This document shows, piece after piece, positions 60,505 to 64,000 of a DNA stretch of 64,000 bases. The stretch comes from Bowmanella denitrificans. GTDB lineage: Bacteria; Pseudomonadota; Gammaproteobacteria; Enterobacterales; Alteromonadaceae. Position 1 is the first letter of the stretch. The number at the start of each line of letters is the position of its first letter. Under the pieces are notes generated by a model, which saw only the letters and a program-made list of their open reading frames with translations, was not told the origin of the DNA and searched no databases. The stretch is taken from the NCBI RefSeq assembly GCF_002887595.1, contig NZ_PEBU01000012.1, positions 1 to 64,000 of the forward strand, in the 5' to 3' direction. The position numbers and the translations under genes are program-made.

Positions 60505-61272
60505 CTAGTCAACCTGGCCTTCGAGTAAGTTATGCAAAGACAACAGAGACTGGCTGAGCTTGTGCCGTGGAGACAGATGGATAAGCGGCTGTCTGGCCTG
60601 ATGTGACTCGCGCATTTTAACCGATTGGCCTAAGTACACGGGCAGAACCGGCAACTGTTCCTGCTGCAAATCACGGATGATCTGATTGGGCAGTTTGGCG
60701 TTAGCCATATATTGGTTGGCAATCACCCCTTCAATCTGCAAATCGGGATTGTGGTCTTCACGGATTTCTTCAATGCGCTGGCACAGATTGTACAAACCCT
60801 GACGCGAAAAGTCGTCGCAATCGATGGGAATAAGACAGCGCTGCGCACCAATCAGCGCGGAGAGGCTGTAGAAGTTCAGTGCGGGCGCCGTGTCGATGTA
60901 AATGCGTTGATAATGCCCGGTAAGATTGGCAAGTGATTCTTTGAGCTTAAAAATTTTATGCCGACTGTGCAGTTCACTTTCAATATTGGCCAGTCGCGCA
61001 GAGCCGGGTAGCAGGTCCAAATTGGTAAAGGCGGTGGCGTGGCAAAACTCGCTGGCTGGACGGCGGTGCAAATGAAAGGTGATAAATTGTTCAAATAAGT
61101 CGGCAATGTTGTCCTTTGGCTGCTCGGCATTGAGATACTGGCTGGCGTTACATTGAGTATCCAGGTCGATGACCAGGGTTTTCAGACCCTGAGCGGCGGA
61201 AATAGCCGCCAGATTTACCGCAATACTGGATTTTCCTACCCCACCTTTTTGATTAAACAGTACCCGAATCAT
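60505..61272 (-). CDS. ParA-family ATPase
   Basis: A 255-residue deviant Walker A ATPase. NQKGGVGKSS at residues 7-16 is the deviant Walker A with the signature Lys; LVIDLDTQCNASQYL near 33-47 includes the switch Asp; IYIDTAPAL near 128 is Walker B. It resembles MinD/Soj-type enzymes that place or segregate cell components, but there is no ParB gene or parS-like repeat next to it, so it could position a pole-localised cluster instead. Single gene. Confidence 0.88.
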   Translation of the reverse strand: MIRVLFNQKGGVGKSSIAVNLAAISAAQGLKTLVIDLDTQCNASQYLNAEQPKDNIADLFEQFITFHLHRRPASEFCHATAFTNLDLLPGSARLANIESELHSRHKIFKLKESLANLTGHYQRIYIDTAPALNFYSLSALIGAQRCLIPIDCDDFSRQGLYNLCQRIEEIREDHNPDLQIEGVIANQYMANAKLPNQIIRDLQQEQLPVLPVYLGQSVKMRESHQARQPLIHLSPRHKLSQSLLSLHNLLEGQVD

Positions 61273-61367
61273 TGCCTTCGCTCCTTGTTATGTTGCAAGT
61301 CTGGTCAACCCAACTATGCAATAATGGCTCCAGTTGCGGCACAAATAATAGCGGTAACCCATAAAAA

Positions 61368-61387
61368 AGGGCGGAAATTTCCGCCCT
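61368..61387 (-). terminator. Terminator of pgi
   Basis: Perfect palindrome AGGGCGGAAATTTCCGCCCT, followed on the minus strand by TTTTTTATGGG. It lies 15 bp after the pgi stop. Confidence 0.88.
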
Positions 61388-61402
61388 GTGATTGTGTACT
61401 GG

Positions 61403-63049
61403 CTAGTTTGGGTTAGCCTCACGGAAACGACTAATCAATGCGTTGGTTGAGGCATCGAAGTCCAGCGCGGCGCTACTGTCGGTAAGCTTGGCCAGAATGT
61501 TGTTGCCCAAAACCTTGCCGAGTTCCACGCCCCATTGGTCAAAAGAGTTCACACCCCAGATGGCTCCTTGTACAAACACCTTATGCTCGTACAACGCCAC
61601 CAGCGAGCCTAAGGTTTTTGGATCCAACTGCTGAAACAGTAGCGTGTTGCTGGGTTTGTTGCCGGGCATGGTTTTGTGGCTGGCCAGCGAATGACATTTT
61701 TGTTCGCTAAGTCCTTTGCCTTCCAGCTCAGCATAAGCTTCTTCGTAAGTTTTGCCCTGCATCAGCGCCTGGGTTTGACCGAAACAGTTGGACGCCAGCA
61801 TGGCATGATGGGTGTCATCCTGATTCGGCACATGCAGTGGCAGCATAAAATCTGCCGGGATCAGCACCTGCCCCTGGTGAATCAGCTGATGGAAAGAGTG
61901 CTGGCCGTTGGTGCCTTCGCTGCCCCAGATAACCGGACCAGTGGCATAATTGACCTGCTCAGCATCACCTGCCACAGACTTGCCGTTGCTTTCCATATCC
62001 AACTGCTGCACATAGGCAGGGAAACCCCGCAGGTAATGATAATAGGGCAGCAGCACATGGCTTTGCGCAGCAAAGAAATTAGCGTACCACACCCCCAGTA
62101 GCGCCATCAGCATGGGTAAGTTTTGCTCTGGTGGTGCCTCGTTAAAGTGCTGGTCCATGGCAAATGCGCCTTCCAGCAACTGCCGATAATTCTCATAGCC
62201 CAGGCCCAGTGCGATAGGCAGTCCTATGGCCGACCACAGTGAATAACGGCCGCCTACCCAATCCCACATGGGGAAAATATTATTTTCATCCATACCAAAG
62301 TCTACTGCGGCTTTAATATTGGACGACACACAAATAAAGTGTTTGGCAATATCCTGTTGGCTGCCGCCGGCATTCAGGAACCAGGCCTTGGCGGTCAGGG
62401 TATTTTGCAGGGTTTCCTGGGTAGTAAAGGACTTGGACGACATCACTATCAGGGTGTCTTCATGGTCAAGATTTGCCAGCACATCCTGGATATGACAGCC
62501 GTCTACGTTGGCGACAAAATGTAGCTTAATGCCTTGATGCCAATAGGGCTTTAAGGCCTCAAACATAATTTTCGGGCCGAGGAAGGACCCACCAATACCA
62601 ATACTGACAATATGCTTGATGGCTTTGCCGGTGTAGCCTTTGTGTTCGCCGCTGTGAATTTGTTTCACAAAGCGCTGGATTTTATCCTGCGTAGCCAATA
62701 CCTCGGGCATCACATCCTGGCCGTCTACCATAACCGGCGAGCCGGAAAAATTTCGCAGCGCGGTATGCAGTACTGCACGTCCTTCTGTGTGGTTGATGAT
62801 ATCACCGGCAAACATGGCGTCACGTTTGGTACTAACCTGACGCGCTTGTGCGAGGCTAAACAAAGCCTTCAGGATCTCGTCATTGATTAGGTTCTTAGAG
62901 TAATCTAACTCAATACCGCACGCCTTGGCGGTGTAACGTGCGGCCCGGTTCGTATCCTGCTTGAACCAGTCGCGCATATGCTGGCCGTCCAGGCTTTGTG
63001 CAAGGGATTGCAGGTGTTGCCATTGGCTGGTTTGGGTCAGGCTGGTCAT
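61403..63049 (-). CDS. pgi: Glucose-6-phosphate isomerase
   Basis: A 548-residue enzyme interconverting glucose-6-phosphate and fructose-6-phosphate. The family motifs [12 protein letters not shown] near 150-161, [11 protein letters not shown] near 205-215, [16 protein letters not shown] near 268-283 and [15 protein letters not shown] near 380-394 (with the active-site His) are intact, as is the C-terminal QWGVELGK block. The length equals that of E. coli Pgi. Placed next to transaldolase, forming a central-carbon cluster. Confidence 0.96.
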   Translation of the reverse strand: MTSLTQTSQWQHLQSLAQSLDGQHMRDWFKQDTNRAARYTAKACGIELDYSKNLINDEILKALFSLAQARQVSTKRDAMFAGDIINHTEGRAVLHTALRNFSGSPVMVDGQDVMPEVLATQDKIQRFVKQIHSGEHKGYTGKAIKHIVSIGIGGSFLGPKIMFEALKPYWHQGIKLHFVANVDGCHIQDVLANLDHEDTLIVMSSKSFTTQETLQNTLTAKAWFLNAGGSQQDIAKHFICVSSNIKAAVDFGMDENNIFPMWDWVGGRYSLWSAIGLPIALGLGYENYRQLLEGAFAMDQHFNEAPPEQNLPMLMALLGVWYANFFAAQSHVLLPYYHYLRGFPAYVQQLDMESNGKSVAGDAEQVNYATGPVIWGSEGTNGQHSFHQLIHQGQVLIPADFMLPLHVPNQDDTHHAMLASNCFGQTQALMQGKTYEEAYAELEGKGLSEQKCHSLASHKTMPGNKPSNTLLFQQLDPKTLGSLVALYEHKVFVQGAIWGVNSFDQWGVELGKVLGNNILAKLTDSSAALDFDASTNALISRFREANPN

Positions 63050-63111
63050 CTTCTCTCCATTGTTGTACTGGCCGCCAATTACCTTGGTTGGCCTGAATCT
63101 TAAAACACCAA

Positions 63112-63130
63112 CGCCCGCATTGGGCGGGCG
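63112..63130 (-). terminator. Hairpin after tal
   Basis: CGCCCGC pairs with GCGGGCG over a five-base loop, 18 bp after the transaldolase stop on the minus strand. The following TTGGTGTTTTAAG has only short T-runs, so it is a moderate terminator. Confidence 0.6.
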
Positions 63131-63148
63131 CTTATTCGATGGATTGTG

Positions 63149-64000
63149 TTAGAAAAACGCTTTGAGCATGGTTTCCAGTTTTACCTGGTCGGCGGCGAAA
63201 CTACGAATGCCTTGTGCCAGCTTTTCTGTCGCCATAGCGTCTTCATTCATCTGCCAGCGGAAGTCGGCTTCGCCGAGGCGTTCACCTGGTTGTTTGCTCT
63301 GCCCGTTATCCTGCAATTTGACTTCCAGTGGAGCGTCGCTTTGGGCAAGTTGTTCCAGTAAGTCCGGGCTGATGGTTAAGCGGTCGCAACCGGCCAGTTC
63401 GGTGATTTCACCGGTATTACGGAAGCTCGCGCCCATCACTACGGTTTTATAACCATGTTCTTTGTAGTATTGATAAATCTGCGTAACAGACTGTACACCG
63501 GGATCTTCAGCAGGGGTGTAGTCTTTTTTATCGGTATTGGCTTTGTACCAGTCCAGTATGCGGCCCACAAAAGGTGAAATCAGGAACACACCCGCTTCGG
63601 CACAGGCGCGGGCCTGGGCAAAACTGAACAAAAGGGTCAGGTTGCAGTTAATGCCCTCTTTTTCCAGTTGCTCTGCTGCACGAATGCCCTCCCAGGTGGA
63701 GGCAATCTTAATCAGGATGCGCTCTTTTTCCACCCCAACCTGTTTGTAAAGGTCAATCAGCCGATGGGCCTTTTCAATAGTCGCCTGTGTATCGAAAGAC
63801 AAACGCGCATCCACTTCGGTGGAGATGCGGCCGGGAATAATATCCAGAATTTCCCTGCCGATACGCACCGCCAGTTTGTCGCCTGCATCAATAATCTGCT
63901 GCGTTGGATCATTGGACTGTTGCTTGGCCCACGCAACAGACTTTTCAATCAGTTCCTGATAGTGGGGCAAAGATGCCGCTTTGAGCAGCAGGGACGGATT
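63149..64000 (-). CDS. tal: Transaldolase, 5' end outside the window
   Basis: The C-terminal 283 residues of transaldolase B type (E. coli TalB has 317). The Schiff-base Lys lies in [29 protein letters not shown] and [21 protein letters not shown] are almost identical to E. coli. The reading frame stays open to the right edge, giving [17 protein letters not shown] at its N-terminal side, so the start is missing only because the window ends; about 33 residues are expected beyond. It works in the pentose phosphate pathway beside pgi, with which it is transcribed in the same direction. Confidence 0.96.
   Translation of the reverse strand, partial: NPSLLLKAASLPHYQELIEKSVAWAKQQSNDPTQQIIDAGDKLAVRIGREILDIIPGRISTEVDARLSFDTQATIEKAHRLIDLYKQVGVEKERILIKIASTWEGIRAAEQLEKEGINCNLTLLFSFAQARACAEAGVFLISPFVGRILDWYKANTDKKDYTPAEDPGVQSVTQIYQYYKEHGYKTVVMGASFRNTGEITELAGCDRLTISPDLLEQLAQSDAPLEVKLQDNGQSKQPGERLGEADFRWQMNEDAMATEKLAQGIRSFAADQVKLETMLKAFF

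Noticed and set aside
60505-61272. Chromosome or plasmid partition locus with origin
   Set aside because: There is a ParA-like ATPase but no ParB gene, parS-like repeats, DnaA-box cluster or replication gene beside it.

Overview
The window looks like a chromosomal stretch from a marine or alkaline-habitat gammaproteobacterium of the Alteromonadales type. The reasons are the thrL-thrABC operon, opgGH, aceK, a class A RNase P RNA, a DUF3545 protein, the carboxynorspermidine branch of polyamine synthesis, many secreted peptidases and hydrolases, and a TonB-dependent receptor operon. This is inference from gene content; no 16S gene is present. Gene density is high and most genes sit in short, tightly overlapping operons.

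Layout. 0-4.3 kb: a secreted serine hydrolase, a small lipoprotein, a TetR regulator divergent from an old-yellow-enzyme reductase with three palindromic operators between them, and a thioredoxin-like lipoprotein. 4.3-9.7 kb: an accessory region. It holds dispersed GTGGT/CTCTGTG-type repeats at three places, a duplicated 3' end of a DUF4097 gene, the scars of an IS4/IS10-like and an IS3-family element, and three AT-rich genes of unknown function between the scars. The intact DUF4097 gene, with eight exact 18-residue repeats, and a DUF1203 gene follow. 9.7-13.8 kb: an ada-like alkyltransferase/regulator fused by overlap to a DUF2086-type 2OG-Fe(II) oxygenase, then the carboxynorspermidine dehydrogenase and decarboxylase (nspC) pair. 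14-19.9 kb: a papain-fold-like protein translationally coupled to a histone-deacetylase-like protein, a YCII protein, a LiaF-like protein, an XRE regulator with its membrane partner, a 484-residue unknown, and rnpB.

19.9-31.6 kb: a LysR regulator divergent from an operon of MFS transporter, AhpD-like protein, four-helix membrane protein and SCO1-like protein; a MacAB-like export system (adaptor, ATPase, two FtsX-type permeases); and a LasA-like M23 endopeptidase facing an S9 peptidase. 31.7-41.8 kb: opgGH for osmoregulated periplasmic glucans, then a LysR-controlled operon of TonB receptor, N-formylglutamate amidohydrolase-like enzyme and YfcC-type carrier, which reads as one uptake-and-cleavage pathway. 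41.9-52.5 kb: a 340-bp MITE-like element that supplies the stop codon of a hydrolase gene, a Cache-domain histidine kinase, an AsmA-like protein, a D-cysteine desulfhydrase/ACC-deaminase-like enzyme, a MAPEG protein, a secreted lipase-like pair, and aceK.

52.6-64 kb: a CheY-like protein, the thr operon with a Thr/Ile-rich leader peptide and attenuator followed by ung, a DUF3545 gene too short for most gene callers, a GAF-domain histidine kinase whose kinase core closely resembles the one at 44 kb, a ParA-like ATPase, pgi, and transaldolase, which runs off the right edge.

The most unusual items are the scarred island at 4.3-8 kb, the deacetylase/papain-like gene pair, the triple operator, and the MITE-provided stop codon. 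No CRISPR array, tRNA, prophage or known defence system was seen.
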